Positions 16,424 to 25,911 of a stretch of DNA of 64,000 nt are shown here, one piece after another. Numbering within the stretch: the first letter of the stretch is position 1; every line of letters starts with the position of its first letter. The notes below the pieces were generated by a model that was not told the origin of the DNA, searched no databases, and saw only the letters and a program-made list of their open reading frames with translations. The DNA comes from Burkholderiales bacterium (lineage in GTDB: Bacteria > Pseudomonadota > Gammaproteobacteria > Burkholderiales > SG8-41), in contig JAHCAI010000003.1 in NCBI GenBank assembly GCA_019634975.1, forward strand, positions 186,001-250,000, written 5' to 3'. Both the position numbers and the translations under genes were made by a program.

Positions 16424-17383
16424 CTACAGCAGCGGATCGATGAACGCTGCCATGCGTTTTCGCATTGCGGCATCCGGCAGCGGGCCGCGGCCGGCATCGA
16501 GATTGTCGAGCATGTATTCGACCTTGTCGGTGCCGGGGATCACCGCGTTCACGGCGGGATGGCCGATCAGGTATTTCAGGAAGAACTGGCCCCAGCTTGC
16601 GGCGCCGAAATCCCTGGCCCATTCGGGAAGCGGCCTGCCCTTGACCGCGCGGAACAGCCGGCCGCGGCCGTAGGGCAGGTTGCACATCACCGCGGTGCCG
16701 GTGTCGGCGGCGGCGGCGAGCAGGCGGTCCTCGGCGCTGCGTTCGGCCATCGAATAGTTGACCTGGATGAAGTCGATTTTCTCCTGCTGCATGATCTCGA
16801 TCAGCCGCGCATTGGCGTCCTCCTGGCGCTGCGAGTGGGTGACGCCGATGTAGCGGAAATGTCCCTGCTGCTTCCACTCGCGCACGATCGCGAGCTGCGA
16901 GGCGACCATGCCGCGGTCGAGGAAGCCGACGTTGTGCATCTGCATCAGGTCGATTTTCGGAGACTGCAGCTGCTGCTGCGAGGTTTTCATCTGAGCGATG
17001 AAGCCGGCATTGTCGTTGGCGCGCACCTTGGTCGCGAGGAAAACCCGGTCGCGCAGTTTCGCCGCGGCGAGCAGGTCGCCGACCACCGGCTCCGCCGTGC
17101 CGTAGGAGGGTGCGGTATCGATCATCCGGGCGCCGCCATCAAGCAGGGTGCGGATGATCTGGGTGCGCTCGGCGCGTTTTTCGGTGTCGTTGCCGATATC
17201 GAAAATGATCGCGGTGCCGAGCCCGATCACCGGCAGCAGCTCGCCGCTTTTCGGAATCTTGCGGCTGAGCAGCGGCTTGCTGCCTTGCGCCCCTGCGAGT
17301 CCGGGCAGCGCGGCGATGGCGGCCAGGCCTGCGCCCCATCCAAGAATCTCACGACGTGAATATAAGTTATTGATTTTATTCAT
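16424..17383 (-). CDS. Aldo/keto reductase with Tat signal
   Basis: A 319-residue aldo/keto reductase beginning with a twin-arginine leader: SRREILGWGAGLAAIAALPG at about residues 9-28, then AQG. Catalytic positions are visible in DTAPSYGTAE, LATKVR and GVTHSQ. It is a paralogue of the protein at 13527-14462. The start was moved to ATG 17383: it lies 4 bases after the MFS stop and has a GGAG 9 bases upstream, whereas the open frame beyond it is low-complexity shadow. The first codons (MNKINNLYS) are AT-rich and repeat the DNA motif found at 51211. It forms an operon with the MFS gene. Substrate unknown. Confidence 0.84.
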   Translation of the reverse strand: MNKINNLYSRREILGWGAGLAAIAALPGLAGAQGSKPLLSRKIPKSGELLPVIGLGTAIIFDIGNDTEKRAERTQIIRTLLDGGARMIDTAPSYGTAEPVVGDLLAAAKLRDRVFLATKVRANDNAGFIAQMKTSQQQLQSPKIDLMQMHNVGFLDRGMVASQLAIVREWKQQGHFRYIGVTHSQRQEDANARLIEIMQQEKIDFIQVNYSMAERSAEDRLLAAAADTGTAVMCNLPYGRGRLFRAVKGRPLPEWARDFGAASWGQFFLKYLIGHPAVNAVIPGTDKVEYMLDNLDAGRGPLPDAAMRKRMAAFIDPLL

Positions 17384-17393
17384 AAATTTATTT
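17361..17393. repeat. AT-rich tract, TATTTG family
   Basis: AAGTTATTGATTTTATTCATAAATTTATTT-like tract. It covers the aldo/keto reductase start codon and the MFS stop, and is the reverse complement of the motif over the start at 51211. Confidence 0.55.
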
Positions 17394-18707
17394 CTCCGCA
17401 GGGGTGTTTGCCGTAGGGCTCCGGGTGCGCCGTTCGTGTTCGCGGCCGAGCAGCAGCGCCAGCACGAGCCAGCCGGCGGCCACCGGTACTGTGGCCAGCG
17501 AAATCGCCGAGGGTTCCAGTCCCAGCCCGCGCAGCGCATGGTAGAGCCAGCCGCTGACGGCATCGCCGCCGCGGAACACGACGTTGTCGATGACGTACTT
17601 GGCCTTGTACTTTTCCTCGCGTGCGAGCACCGTGAACAGCACTTCGCGCGCGGGATTGGATATGGCGAAATTCGCCGCGCGCTGCAGTGCCTGGAAGGCG
17701 ATCACCACCCACAGTACCGGTGTCAGCGCCAGCGCGAGGAAGCCGGCGGCAAAGACCAGCGGCAGGAAGGCCGCCGCCGGTCCGGCACCAAAGCGGCGGA
17801 TCAGCCGGCCGGTGGCGAGGAACTGCACGAGGATGGTCAGCAGGCTCACTGCGAGGTCGATGCGCGCGAATATCGCGGTGCGGCGGTTGGGGTCGCCGCT
17901 GAGGGTGGCGACGATGCCCAACTGCTGGAAATAGAGGAAGGTGCCGGCCAGTGACAGCAGCGCCACCCACAACGCGATGCCGGCGAGGTACGGCGAGCGC
18001 AGCACCATGCCGAGGCCGGCGATCCAGCCGCCCCCGATCTCCGGCTCGGGGCGCGCTGCCGTTGCCGTGGTGTTCCCGGCCTTGAGCGCTGTTGCCGCCG
18101 TTTCAAGCCGCATCGCGCAGAGCACTGCGGCTTCCAGCAGCACCAGCGCGATCAGCAGCAGGTTGGCGCGGCCCAGCGATTCGGCCAGCGTGACGGCGAG
18201 CAGCGGGCCGAGCAGCGCGCCGGCCGATCCGCCGGCGGCGATGAAGCCGAACAGGCGCTTGCCCTGATCCGAACGGTAGAGGTCGGCCATGAAGGACCAG
18301 AACACCGACACCGCAAACAGGTTGAACACGCTGATCCAGACGAAGAACACGCGCGCGGTGTCGGCGAGCGCCACCTTGAAGGTGAGCATCAGCCAGAAGG
18401 CGAGGATGTTGAGCGCGAAGAAGTGGTAGACCAGCGGAATGAAGCGGTGCCGCGGCAGGCGTGCGACAAGGGCGCCGAACAGCGGCACCGCCGCCAGCAT
18501 CACGAAAAAGGTCGCGGTGAACAGCCAGGGCAGGTTCCGGATGCCGCCGGCAAGTCCCATTTCGTCGCGCACCGGACGCAGCACATAGTAGGCCGCGAGC
18601 AGGAAAAAGAAGTAGGCGAAGGACCACAGCAGCGCGCGCGCCTCTCCGGGCTTCACGGCGGCGATGCGGGCGAGCCAGGCTGGTGCCGGCTGCAGGGAGG
18701 TGTTCAT
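17388..18707 (-). CDS. MFS/NTP-NDP-exchange-type transporter
   Basis: A 439-residue inner-membrane protein with about 12 hydrophobic helices. The segment LRPVRDEMGLAGGI after the first helices and FVWISVFNLFAVSVFWSFMAD are typical of the group related to bacterial ATP/ADP antiporters (Npt/Tlc-like), which in free-living bacteria is usually annotated as MFS transporter. Its substrate is unknown; nucleotide exchange is unlikely in a free-living cell. It is the first gene of an operon with the Tat aldo/keto reductase (4-base gap) and is divergent from the FAH gene at 18889. Confidence 0.78.
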   Translation of the reverse strand: MNTSLQPAPAWLARIAAVKPGEARALLWSFAYFFFLLAAYYVLRPVRDEMGLAGGIRNLPWLFTATFFVMLAAVPLFGALVARLPRHRFIPLVYHFFALNILAFWLMLTFKVALADTARVFFVWISVFNLFAVSVFWSFMADLYRSDQGKRLFGFIAAGGSAGALLGPLLAVTLAESLGRANLLLIALVLLEAAVLCAMRLETAATALKAGNTTATAARPEPEIGGGWIAGLGMVLRSPYLAGIALWVALLSLAGTFLYFQQLGIVATLSGDPNRRTAIFARIDLAVSLLTILVQFLATGRLIRRFGAGPAAAFLPLVFAAGFLALALTPVLWVVIAFQALQRAANFAISNPAREVLFTVLAREEKYKAKYVIDNVVFRGGDAVSGWLYHALRGLGLEPSAISLATVPVAAGWLVLALLLGREHERRTRSPTANTPAEK

Positions 18708-18888
18708 CGGCGCGGGGGGTCCGGCAAAAGGAGTGTGCCGAGTATAGAGGCTGTCTGCCGCGGCCGGGAGGCGATTTGCGGCTGTCCGCGCAGGGGACGT
18801 GGGTTACAATATGTGGAAAATAACGTCCGCCAAATTGACATGCAGCGGGCATTGTCCGAACCCATTCAGTGCAACGAGGAGCTTCCGA

Positions 18889-19776
18889 ATGCGTCTGGTG
18901 ACTTTTTCCGATGCCAAGGGCGCGCGCGTCGGCGTGCATGACCCGGAGACCAACACGATAGTCGACCTGTCGGCATCGACCCGGCTGCCGAAGGACATGA
19001 CCTCCTTCGTCGCGCTGGGCAAGAACGGGCTGTCGCGCGCGCGCAAGGCGGTCAGGAGCGGCGAGGGCCGCCTGCCGCTGCCGGCGGTGAAGCTGCTGGC
19101 GCCGTTTCCGCGCCCGGCGAAAAACATCCTCTGCGTCGGCAAGAACTACCACGAGCACGCCAAGGAATTCCACAACAGCGGTTTCGACGCCAGCGCCGGC
19201 GCGAACGCCATTCCCGACGTGCCGATCATGTTCACCAAGTGGCCGAATTCGGTGATCGGTCCCGGCGACGCGATTCCCAGCGCCAACGACTACACCAACT
19301 CGGTCGATTACGAGGGCGAGCTGACCGTGGTGATGGGCGAGGGCGGGCGCAACATCTCCGAGAAGGATGCCTACAAGCACGTCTACGGCTACACCATCAT
19401 CAACGACGTGACCGCGCGTACGCTGCAGAACCGCCACAAGCAGTGGTTCCTCGGCAAGAGCCCGGACGGCTTCTGCCCGATGGGGCCGTGCATCGTCACC
19501 AGCGACGAAATCAAGGACGTCACCCAGCTGCGGCTGATCACCAAGGTCAACGGCGAGCTGCGCCAGGACGCCTATGTCAGCCAGCTGATTTTCGACATCC
19601 CGCGGCTGATCGCGGACCTGTCGCGCGTGATGACTCTGGAGCCGGGCGACCTGATCGCCACCGGCACCTGTGCCGGCGTCGGCATCGGCTTCAACCCGCC
19701 GAAATACCTCAAACCCGGCGACCGCGTCGCCATCACCATCGAGCCGATCGGCACGCTGGAAAACCCGGTCGCCTGA
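18889..19776 (+). CDS. Fumarylacetoacetate hydrolase-family protein
   Basis: This 295-residue protein is a metal-dependent FAH-fold hydrolase or isomerase. It has the family signatures CVGKNYHEHAKE, VDYEGELTVVMG, YTIINDVTAR and LEPGDLIATGTCAGVG. Relatives cleave acylpyruvates, isomerise hydroxymuconates or decarboxylate oxaloacetate, so the reaction is open. The ATG at 18889 has GAGGAG 8 bases upstream and is preferred over an open extension of 30 codons. One base separates its stop from the next FAH gene, so both are translated as a unit. Confidence 0.88.
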   Translation: MRLVTFSDAKGARVGVHDPETNTIVDLSASTRLPKDMTSFVALGKNGLSRARKAVRSGEGRLPLPAVKLLAPFPRPAKNILCVGKNYHEHAKEFHNSGFDASAGANAIPDVPIMFTKWPNSVIGPGDAIPSANDYTNSVDYEGELTVVMGEGGRNISEKDAYKHVYGYTIINDVTARTLQNRHKQWFLGKSPDGFCPMGPCIVTSDEIKDVTQLRLITKVNGELRQDAYVSQLIFDIPRLIADLSRVMTLEPGDLIATGTCAGVGIGFNPPKYLKPGDRVAITIEPIGTLENPVA

Positions 19777-19777
19777 C

Positions 19778-20728
19778 ATGCGATTCGTCCGTTACGAACG
19801 CAACGGCGCGCTGCGCCTGGGCGCGCTTGACGGCGACGGCGTGGTCGACCTGCTGGATGCGGCGCCGCTCGGCACCGCGCCGGCGCTGCTCGCCGCCTTC
19901 GCCGACATGACGCGGCTGGTGGCCAGCGGCGCCGCAGGGTTGCGGGTGGCGGCGCAGGCCGCGAAGCAGGCGCCGGCCGCCGCGCGCACGCCGCTCGCGA
20001 AAACCCGGCTGCAGGCGCCGCTCGCGCCCTCGCTGATCCTGTGCAGCGGCGAGAATTACTGGGACCACCGCGAGGAGAAGCCGGAGGTCACGCGCAAGGA
20101 TCCGGAGTTCTTCCTGAAAACGGGACTCGGCGTCATCGGCCCCGGTGACGACATCCTGCTCGATCCGGCGGTGACGAAGAAGCTCGATTACGAAACCGAG
20201 CTGCTGATCGTCATCGGCAAGCCCGGTCGCCACATCCCGGCGGCGCGGGCGCATCAACACATCTGGGGCTACACCGTGATGAACGACGTCACTGCGCGCG
20301 ACCGCCAGGTCATGCTGCGGCCCGACGGCTCCTCGGTCTACAACCTCGGACCGGGCAAGAATTTCGACACCTGCGCGCCGATCGGCCCCGCGCTGGTCAG
20401 CGCCGACGAGGTGCCCGATCCGCAAAGCCTGCGGCTGCGCACCACGGTCAACGGCGAGCTGCGCCAGAGCAACAGCACCGCGAAAATGATCTGGACCTGC
20501 GCGCAGCTGGTGGAGTTTTTCTCGACCTTCGTCACGCTGCAGCCGGGCGTGGTGATCTCGACCGGCACGCCGGGCGGCACCGCCTGGGGTTCGGATGCGG
20601 AACTCGGCGGCAAGAAGCCGATGCGCAAGGACGTAGTCACCGCCGGCGGTTACCTGCGGCCCGGCGACGAGGTGGTGTGCGAGATCGAGGGTATCGGCCG
20701 CCTGGTCAATCGGGTGGTTGCCGGCTGA
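19778..20728 (+). CDS. Second fumarylacetoacetate hydrolase-family protein
   Basis: This 316-residue paralogue of the preceding gene carries CSGENYWDHREEKPE, LDYETELLIVIGKPG, YTVMNDVTARDRQ and LQPGVVISTGTPGG. The metal-site acidic residues are retained. The ATG directly follows the upstream stop. Two tandem FAH genes feeding into a TctCBA transporter suggest breakdown of a dicarboxylic or aromatic-ring-cleavage acid, possibly with partners that form a heteromer as in HpcE/HpaG. That is inference from context. Confidence 0.87.
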   Translation: MRFVRYERNGALRLGALDGDGVVDLLDAAPLGTAPALLAAFADMTRLVASGAAGLRVAAQAAKQAPAAARTPLAKTRLQAPLAPSLILCSGENYWDHREEKPEVTRKDPEFFLKTGLGVIGPGDDILLDPAVTKKLDYETELLIVIGKPGRHIPAARAHQHIWGYTVMNDVTARDRQVMLRPDGSSVYNLGPGKNFDTCAPIGPALVSADEVPDPQSLRLRTTVNGELRQSNSTAKMIWTCAQLVEFFSTFVTLQPGVVISTGTPGGTAWGSDAELGGKKPMRKDVVTAGGYLRPGDEVVCEIEGIGRLVNRVVAG

Positions 20729-20749
20729 GGCGGATTTGAAAAAGGCGAA

Positions 20750-20829
20750 TTAACAGGATGTACAGGATTAAAACCGTGTAAGGGGGCGTGCCGGGTTTTT
20801 TATCTTGTACATCCTGTCCATCCTGTAAA
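20750..20829. repeat. Dispersed palindrome, ACAGGATG-TACAGGAT family
   Basis: The left arm TTAACAGGATGTACAGGAT matches the reverse complement of the right arm ATCCTGTCCATCCTGTAAA almost completely. A second copy is nested at 35426-35530. It sits just before the Bug receptor gene. Confidence 0.75.
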
Positions 20830-20868
20830 TTGCTTTTTGTGGCTCATTAAAAAACCGGAGGAGACATC

Positions 20869-21834
20869 ATGAAAACCCGTTATCTGTTGCCCGTGGTGCT
20901 GCTGGCCTGCGGTGTTGCGCAGGCGCAGGACGTGTTTCCCAGCCGCACGATCACCATGATCGTGCCCTTCCCGCCGGGTGGCGTGGCCGACGTTACCGGC
21001 CGTCCGACGGCGGCCGCGCTGGAGAAGGTGCTCAAGCAGCCGGTGGCGGTGACCAACCGTCCGGGCGCCGGCGGCGCAGTGGGCAATGCGGCAGTGGCCA
21101 ATGCCAAGCCCGACGGTTACACGGTGCTGATGGCGCTGTCGAGCATCACGGTGATTCCGGAGGCCGACAAGCTGTTTAACCGCAAGCCGGCCTACACGCT
21201 GGAACAGTTCGCTCCGGTGGCGCTGGTTTCCGCCGATCCGGTGATCCTGGTGGTGCATCCCTCGCTGCCGGTGAAGACGGTGAAGGAAGTCATCGCGCTT
21301 GCGCGCAAGCAGCCGGGCGAACTGTCCTATTCGTCCTCCGGCGTCTACGGCGCTCTGCACATGCCGATGGAAATGTTCCTGCACGCGGCAAAACTGAAAA
21401 TGCGCCACGTGCCGACTACCGGTGGCGGACCGGCGATCACCCAGCTGCTGGGCGGCCACGTGACCATGACCGCCGGCGGTCCGGCGGCGATCACTTCGCA
21501 TGTCAAGGCCGGCAAGCTGCGGCCGATCGTGACTTGGGGCGCCGAGCGCCATCCCAACTACAAGGAGGTGCCGACCTTCAAGGAGCAGGGCATGGACATC
21601 GTCTATTACATCTGGGCCGGCATGTTCGTGCCGGTGGCGACACCGGAGCCGGCGGTCAAGGTGCTGCGCGATGCCATGCGCCAGGCGGTGGCTGATCCCG
21701 ATTTCAAGAGCCAGATGGCGAAAGTGAATTCGCCGGTCAGCTATCTCGACGCGCCGGACTTCGCGAAGTACGTCGATGCCGATGCCAAGCGCCTTGCCGC
21801 GGTGGTCAAGGTGGTGGGCAAGGTGGGCAACTAG
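20869..21834 (+). CDS. Tripartite tricarboxylate transporter receptor (TctC/Bug)
   Basis: A 321-residue periplasmic solute-binding protein. The signal peptide is at residues 1-20 (LLPVVLLACGVAQAQ), followed by the Bug-family opening FPSRTITMIVPFPPGGVADV and the GKLRPIVTWG segment. Bug receptors bind carboxylates by water-mediated contacts. A GGAGGAG-like ribosome site precedes the ATG. It heads the tctC-tctB-tctA operon, only 6 bases before tctB. With both permease genes beside it, this is the one complete TTT system in the window. Confidence 0.93.
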   Translation: MKTRYLLPVVLLACGVAQAQDVFPSRTITMIVPFPPGGVADVTGRPTAAALEKVLKQPVAVTNRPGAGGAVGNAAVANAKPDGYTVLMALSSITVIPEADKLFNRKPAYTLEQFAPVALVSADPVILVVHPSLPVKTVKEVIALARKQPGELSYSSSGVYGALHMPMEMFLHAAKLKMRHVPTTGGGPAITQLLGGHVTMTAGGPAAITSHVKAGKLRPIVTWGAERHPNYKEVPTFKEQGMDIVYYIWAGMFVPVATPEPAVKVLRDAMRQAVADPDFKSQMAKVNSPVSYLDAPDFAKYVDADAKRLAAVVKVVGKVGN

Positions 21835-21840
21835 GCCGGC

Positions 21841-22338
21841 ATGACTGATACACCCGAATCACCGGCGCCGGATGCACGCGGCGACCGCGGCGGCGGCCTG
21901 AAGAGCGATCGCCTATCCGGCCTGGTGCTGCTGGCGCTGGCCGGCTGGATCGTCTGGCTCAACCGGGAGTTTCCGGTCGGCACGCTGGCCGATCCCGGGC
22001 CCGGCTACGTGCCGCTGCTGCTCGCGGTCGGGCTGGGTGCAATCGGGCTGCTGGTGGCACTGTTCGGCGGTGACTCCCAGCCGCTGCGCGACATCCGCTG
22101 GACCGAGGCGCGCCGCGCGGTGGTGATCCTCGTCGCCTGCGGTGCACTGACCTTCGCGCTGGAGCGCATCGGCTACCGCCTGTCGGTGTTCGCCTTCCTG
22201 GTGTTCTTCCTCGGCGTGGTCGAGCGCAAGAAGCCCCTGCCCATGCTGCTGGTTGCCGCCGGCTTCAGCATGGCTTCGTTCTACGTGGTCGCCGACCTGC
22301 TCGGCGTGCCGCTGCCGCGCGGTCCCTGGGGATTCTAG
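21841..22338 (+). CDS. tctB: TTT small permease subunit (TctB)
   Basis: This 165-residue membrane protein has four predicted helices: about residues 26-40, 58-80, 97-112 and 118-155. A charged N-terminal tail precedes them. The size, FPVGTLADPGPGYVPLLLAV and position between the receptor and the large permease identify the small subunit of the tripartite tricarboxylate transporter. It helps TctA in sodium- or proton-driven uptake. The end is 11 bases from tctA. Confidence 0.9.
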   Translation: MTDTPESPAPDARGDRGGGLKSDRLSGLVLLALAGWIVWLNREFPVGTLADPGPGYVPLLLAVGLGAIGLLVALFGGDSQPLRDIRWTEARRAVVILVACGALTFALERIGYRLSVFAFLVFFLGVVERKKPLPMLLVAAGFSMASFYVVADLLGVPLPRGPWGF

Positions 22339-22349
22339 AGGCGAGGCGG

Positions 22350-23876
22350 ATGCTCGAAACCTTCAACAGCCTGATGATGGGCTTCGCCGTGGCCTTCGAT
22401 CCGAAGGTATTCATGTACGCGGTCGGCGGCTGCATCATCGGCACCCTGGTCGGCATGATGCCGGGGCTGGGGCCGCTCGCCGGCATCAGCCTGCTGCTGC
22501 CGGCGACCTTCGGCCTCAACCCGATCATTGCCATCGTGCTGCTCGCCGGCGTTTACTACGGCGCGATGTACGGCGGTTCAACGACCTCGATCCTGATGCG
22601 CATCCCCGGCGAGGCCGCCTCGGTGATGACCTGCGTCGACGGCTATGCGATGACCCAGAACGGCAGGGCGGGGCCGGCGCTGGCGATTGCCGCGATCGGC
22701 TCCTTCTTTGCCGGCACCGTCGGCGTGATCGGCCTGATGCTGATGGCGCCGACACTGGCATCCTTCGCGCTGCGCTTCGGGCCGCCGGAATACACGGCGC
22801 TGCTGCTGATGGGACTGTTCGTGCTGGCCTACATGAGCGGCGGCTCGATGCTGAAGACGCTGGCGATGGCTTTTTTCGGCCTGCTGCTGGGCATGATCGG
22901 CATCGATGTCATGAGCGGCTACACCCGCTTCAGCTTCGGCATGGTCGAACTCGGCGACGGCGTCGGCATCGTGCCGGTGGCGGTGGGCCTGTTCGGCATT
23001 TCGGAAATCCTGATGACTGCGGGCCAGGCCGAGCCGCCCAAGGTGCAGAGGCCGAAGCTGAGGGAACTCATCCCCTCGCGCGAGGAGTTCCGCCTGTCGC
23101 TGGGTCCCATCGTGCGCGGCAGCCTGCTCGGCTTCGCGATCGGTATCATCCCGGGTTCGGCGCACGTGATCTCGTCCTTCGTGTCCTATGGCGTGGAGCG
23201 CCGGCTGTCGAAACATCCGGAGCGTTTCGGCAAGGGCGCGATCGAGGGCGTTGCGGGACCCGAATCGGCCAACAACTCCGCGGCCACCGGCGCCTTCGTG
23301 CCGATGCTCGCGCTGGGCATTCCGACCGGGCCGGTGACCGCGGTGATGATCGCCGCGATCATGGTTCACGGCATCCTGCCTGGACCGATGCTGATCCAGC
23401 AGCAGCCGGACCTGTTCTGGGGATTTGTCGCCAGCATGTATGTCGGCAACCTGGTGCTGCTGATCCTCAACCTGCCGATGGTCGGCCTGTTCGTCAACCT
23501 GCTGCGGATCCCGTACGCCTACCTCTATCCCTGCGTGCTGGCCTTCTGCATTCTCGGCTGCTATTCGGTCAGCAACAGCGTCACCGACGTGTGGATCATG
23601 CTGGCGATGGGCGCGATCGGTTACGGACTGCGCAAATTCGGTTTCGACCTCGCGCCGGTGGCGCTGGGCCTGGTGCTGGGGCCGATGCTGGAACTCTCGC
23701 TGCGCCAGTCGCTGGCGTTGAGCGGGGGCACCTACGGCATCTTCCTCGAGCGGCCGATTGCGCTGACCATGTTCGTGCTGGCACTGGTGCTGCTTGCTTT
23801 TGCGCTGAAGCCGGTGATATTCAAGGGCAAGGACTGGCGTGCCGGTGTCGGCCTCGATGATCCGCCGCCCGGTTGA
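22350..23876 (+). CDS. tctA: TTT large permease subunit (TctA)
   Basis: A 508-residue integral membrane protein with about 12 helices. Family signatures are [26 protein letters not shown] near the start (in pieces), [15 protein letters not shown] and [22 protein letters not shown]. It forms the transport channel that takes substrate from the TctC receptor. The gene is complete and normal in length. An AT-rich tract separates it from the exported methyltransferase 26 bases downstream. The substrate is unknown; the upstream FAH hydrolases suggest an organic acid. Confidence 0.94.
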   Translation: MLETFNSLMMGFAVAFDPKVFMYAVGGCIIGTLVGMMPGLGPLAGISLLLPATFGLNPIIAIVLLAGVYYGAMYGGSTTSILMRIPGEAASVMTCVDGYAMTQNGRAGPALAIAAIGSFFAGTVGVIGLMLMAPTLASFALRFGPPEYTALLLMGLFVLAYMSGGSMLKTLAMAFFGLLLGMIGIDVMSGYTRFSFGMVELGDGVGIVPVAVGLFGISEILMTAGQAEPPKVQRPKLRELIPSREEFRLSLGPIVRGSLLGFAIGIIPGSAHVISSFVSYGVERRLSKHPERFGKGAIEGVAGPESANNSAATGAFVPMLALGIPTGPVTAVMIAAIMVHGILPGPMLIQQQPDLFWGFVASMYVGNLVLLILNLPMVGLFVNLLRIPYAYLYPCVLAFCILGCYSVSNSVTDVWIMLAMGAIGYGLRKFGFDLAPVALGLVLGPMLELSLRQSLALSGGTYGIFLERPIALTMFVLALVLLAFALKPVIFKGKDWRAGVGLDDPPPG

Positions 23877-23877
23877 G

Positions 23878-23908
23878 AAAATATATAAGTATTTGATTAT
23901 AAATGACT
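23878..23908. repeat. AT-rich tract, TATTTG family
   Basis: AAGTATTTGATTATAAATGA-like tract covering the methyltransferase start codon. Twelve bases, TATTTGATTATA, are identical to the tract at 57715. Confidence 0.6.
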
Positions 23909-24502
23909 TTTTGTAGACCATCGAAATGGCTGCGCGAGTTGCTGCTGTGCGGCCTGTTGCTCGCCGGCAGCGCCGGGGCGAATGCCGCGGACACGCCGGC
24001 GCTGACCGGAGGTCCCTATGTGCCCACGCCGCAGCGCGTCGTCGATGCGATGCTGGCCGTGGCCAACGTGTCGGACCGCGACTATGTGATCGACCTCGGA
24101 TCCGGCGACGGCCGCATTGTCATCACTGCCGCGCAGAAATTCGGCGCGCGGGGCAAGGGCTACGACATCGATGGCGAACTGGTCGAGCGCAGCACCGCGT
24201 CGGCGGCGAAGCTGAAACTGGGCGACCGCGTGCGTTTCGAAAAACGCGACGTGCTGCAGGCCGACCTGAGGGATGCGACGGTGATCACGCTGTACCTGCT
24301 GCCGGCGATGATGCTCGAACTGCGCGCGAAACTCCTGCGCGAGCTGAAACCGGGCACGCGCATCGTGTCCCATGATTTCGATTTCGGCGACTGGCAGCCG
24401 GAACGCACGCTCCACCTTGATCTCGACGAGAAATACGACATTACCGGCTCCTGGTCGTCGACGGTGTACCTGTGGACGGTGCCGGACAGGGCGAAAAAGT
24501 GA
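23903..24502 (+). CDS. Exported SAM-dependent methyltransferase-fold protein
   Basis: The protein has 199 residues. The N-terminus is a signal peptide (LLLCGLLLAGSAGANAADT, about residues 12-30), after which a class I methyltransferase fold begins. Motif I is VIDLGSGDGRIV at about residues 62-73, with the acidic end of strand 2 at GYDIDGE. Small exported members of this family exist in Proteobacteria, but SAM is not expected in the periplasm, so the role is unclear; it may bind another nucleoside-like ligand or act before export. Its ATG lies inside an AT-rich tract, and its stop overlaps the MFS GTG start. Confidence 0.72.
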   Translation: MTFCRPSKWLRELLLCGLLLAGSAGANAADTPALTGGPYVPTPQRVVDAMLAVANVSDRDYVIDLGSGDGRIVITAAQKFGARGKGYDIDGELVERSTASAAKLKLGDRVRFEKRDVLQADLRDATVITLYLLPAMMLELRAKLLRELKPGTRIVSHDFDFGDWQPERTLHLDLDEKYDITGSWSSTVYLWTVPDRAKK

Positions 24503-25713
24503 GCGCGGTGCCGGCGGCAGGCCGGCCTCCCTCTTTCACCTTCCTGATGGTCACGCTGCTCGCCGGCCAGACCATAGGCACCATGGGCACGACGATCATC
24601 CCCTCGGTCGCGCCCAAGGTTGCGGAAACCTACGGCATCCCGTCGGCGCTGGTCGGCTACCAGATCAGCCTGATCGCGGTGGCGATGATCCTGGCGCTGG
24701 CCTTCGGCAGCAAATTCAACCGCCGCTGGGGTTCCACCCGCATGCAGCAGATCGGTCTCACGCTGGTGGCGAGCGGCGGGCTGGTCGCGATCCTGCCCCA
24801 CGTGGCGTTCTTTTTCCTGTCGTCGATCGCGCTGGGCCTGGGCTACGGCATGCTGACGCCCTCGGCCTCCAACCTGCTGCTGCGCTTCACGCCGGCGAAG
24901 CGGCGCAACCTGATTTTCTCGATCAAGCAGACCGGCGTGCCGCTGGGCGGCATCGGTGCGGCGCTGATCGGCCCTGCGGTGGCCGTGCATTTCGGCTGGC
25001 AGTGGGCCATCGCCTGCAATTCGCTGATTCTTTACACACTGGTTTACGTGCTGGGCCGCGGCCGCCCGTACTGGGACACCGACCGCGACCCGCAGGCACC
25101 GATCGGCGGCAATCCCTTCAGCGGCGTCATCGACATCTGGCGGCATCGCGCGCTGCGCCTGCTGTCGCTGTCCGGCGGTTGTTTCGTCATCGTCCAGTTC
25201 GGCATCACGACCTTCACCGTGATCCTGTTCAACGAGGAACTGGGATGGGGGCTCATTGCGGCCGGACTGGTGCTGACCGCGGCGCAGGTGGGCGGGGTGG
25301 CGGGGCGCATATTCTGGGGCTGGCTCGCCGACCGGCTGGGCAATGCGTTTTCCTCGATGCTGATCCTCGGCGGTGTGATGATCGTGTCGGCGGCGCTGTG
25401 CATCGCGCTGACGCCGGGATGGCCGATGTTCGCGGCCTGCCTGCTGTTTTTCGTGATGGGCTCGACGGCCAGCGGCTGGAACGGCGCTTTCCTCGGCGAG
25501 GTGGCGCGCCTCGCGCCGCCGGAGCAGATCAGCCCGCTGACCGGCGGCTCGCTGGTCTATGTCAACACCGGCAAGGCGATCGGCCCGATCGCCTGTGCCA
25601 ACGTGTTCCTGCTGACCGGCGACTACACGCTGACTTTTGCCCTGCTCGCGGTGCCCGCCGCAGTCGGCACCGCCTGTGTCTGGGCGGCGCATCGCCGGCT
25701 GGCGCGGGGGTAG
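24499..25713 (+). CDS. MFS permease, SIKQTGVP family
   Basis: This 404-residue transporter has 12 predicted helices. It carries RRNLIFSIKQTGVPLGG in the middle of the N-terminal half, a motif shared with the three tandem MFS genes at 38026-41650. A Trp-Asp-Thr-Asp-Arg loop (YWDTDRDP) joins the two halves. I chose GTG 24499, which overlaps the methyltransferase stop as GTGA; an in-frame GTG at 24472 is possible. Substrate unknown; organic acids are likely in this context. Confidence 0.85.
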   Translation: MSAVPAAGRPPSFTFLMVTLLAGQTIGTMGTTIIPSVAPKVAETYGIPSALVGYQISLIAVAMILALAFGSKFNRRWGSTRMQQIGLTLVASGGLVAILPHVAFFFLSSIALGLGYGMLTPSASNLLLRFTPAKRRNLIFSIKQTGVPLGGIGAALIGPAVAVHFGWQWAIACNSLILYTLVYVLGRGRPYWDTDRDPQAPIGGNPFSGVIDIWRHRALRLLSLSGGCFVIVQFGITTFTVILFNEELGWGLIAAGLVLTAAQVGGVAGRIFWGWLADRLGNAFSSMLILGGVMIVSAALCIALTPGWPMFAACLLFFVMGSTASGWNGAFLGEVARLAPPEQISPLTGGSLVYVNTGKAIGPIACANVFLLTGDYTLTFALLAVPAAVGTACVWAAHRRLARG

Positions 25714-25895
25714 GTTCCGTTTCACCCAGGGACTTGCATCGGTCCGTTTTTTGAAACCTTTTTGAGACGGATTACCGGCCGGTTTTTGGTATTGTTCTTC
25801 GGTCCCCGGGGCATGGCACCGCGACGGTGCGGCATCGGGGCATGGTGCACGCTATGCAGGCATTTTTCGCCCGATTCGGCCCGCGGCGGCAGGCA

Positions 25896-25911
25896 TGGCA
25901 CTTGCTCTGCA
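25896..25911 (+). promoter_or_regulatory. Possible sigma-54 promoter
   Basis: TGGCACTTGCTCTGCA matches the sigma-54 pattern TGGCAC-N5-TTGCW with one change (CTGCA). The GG and GC pairs are 12 bases apart, as required. It lies about 50 bases before the Bug receptor start. A perfect 8-base inverted repeat, CAGGACAA (25910-25917) and TTGTCCTG (25930-25937), lies between promoter and gene. No other feature was seen in the 247-base spacer. Confidence 0.42.

Noticed and set aside
22578..23921. A long minus-strand open frame under tctA
   Set aside because: Same His/Arg/Gln-rich shadow composition, and it covers a certain gene.
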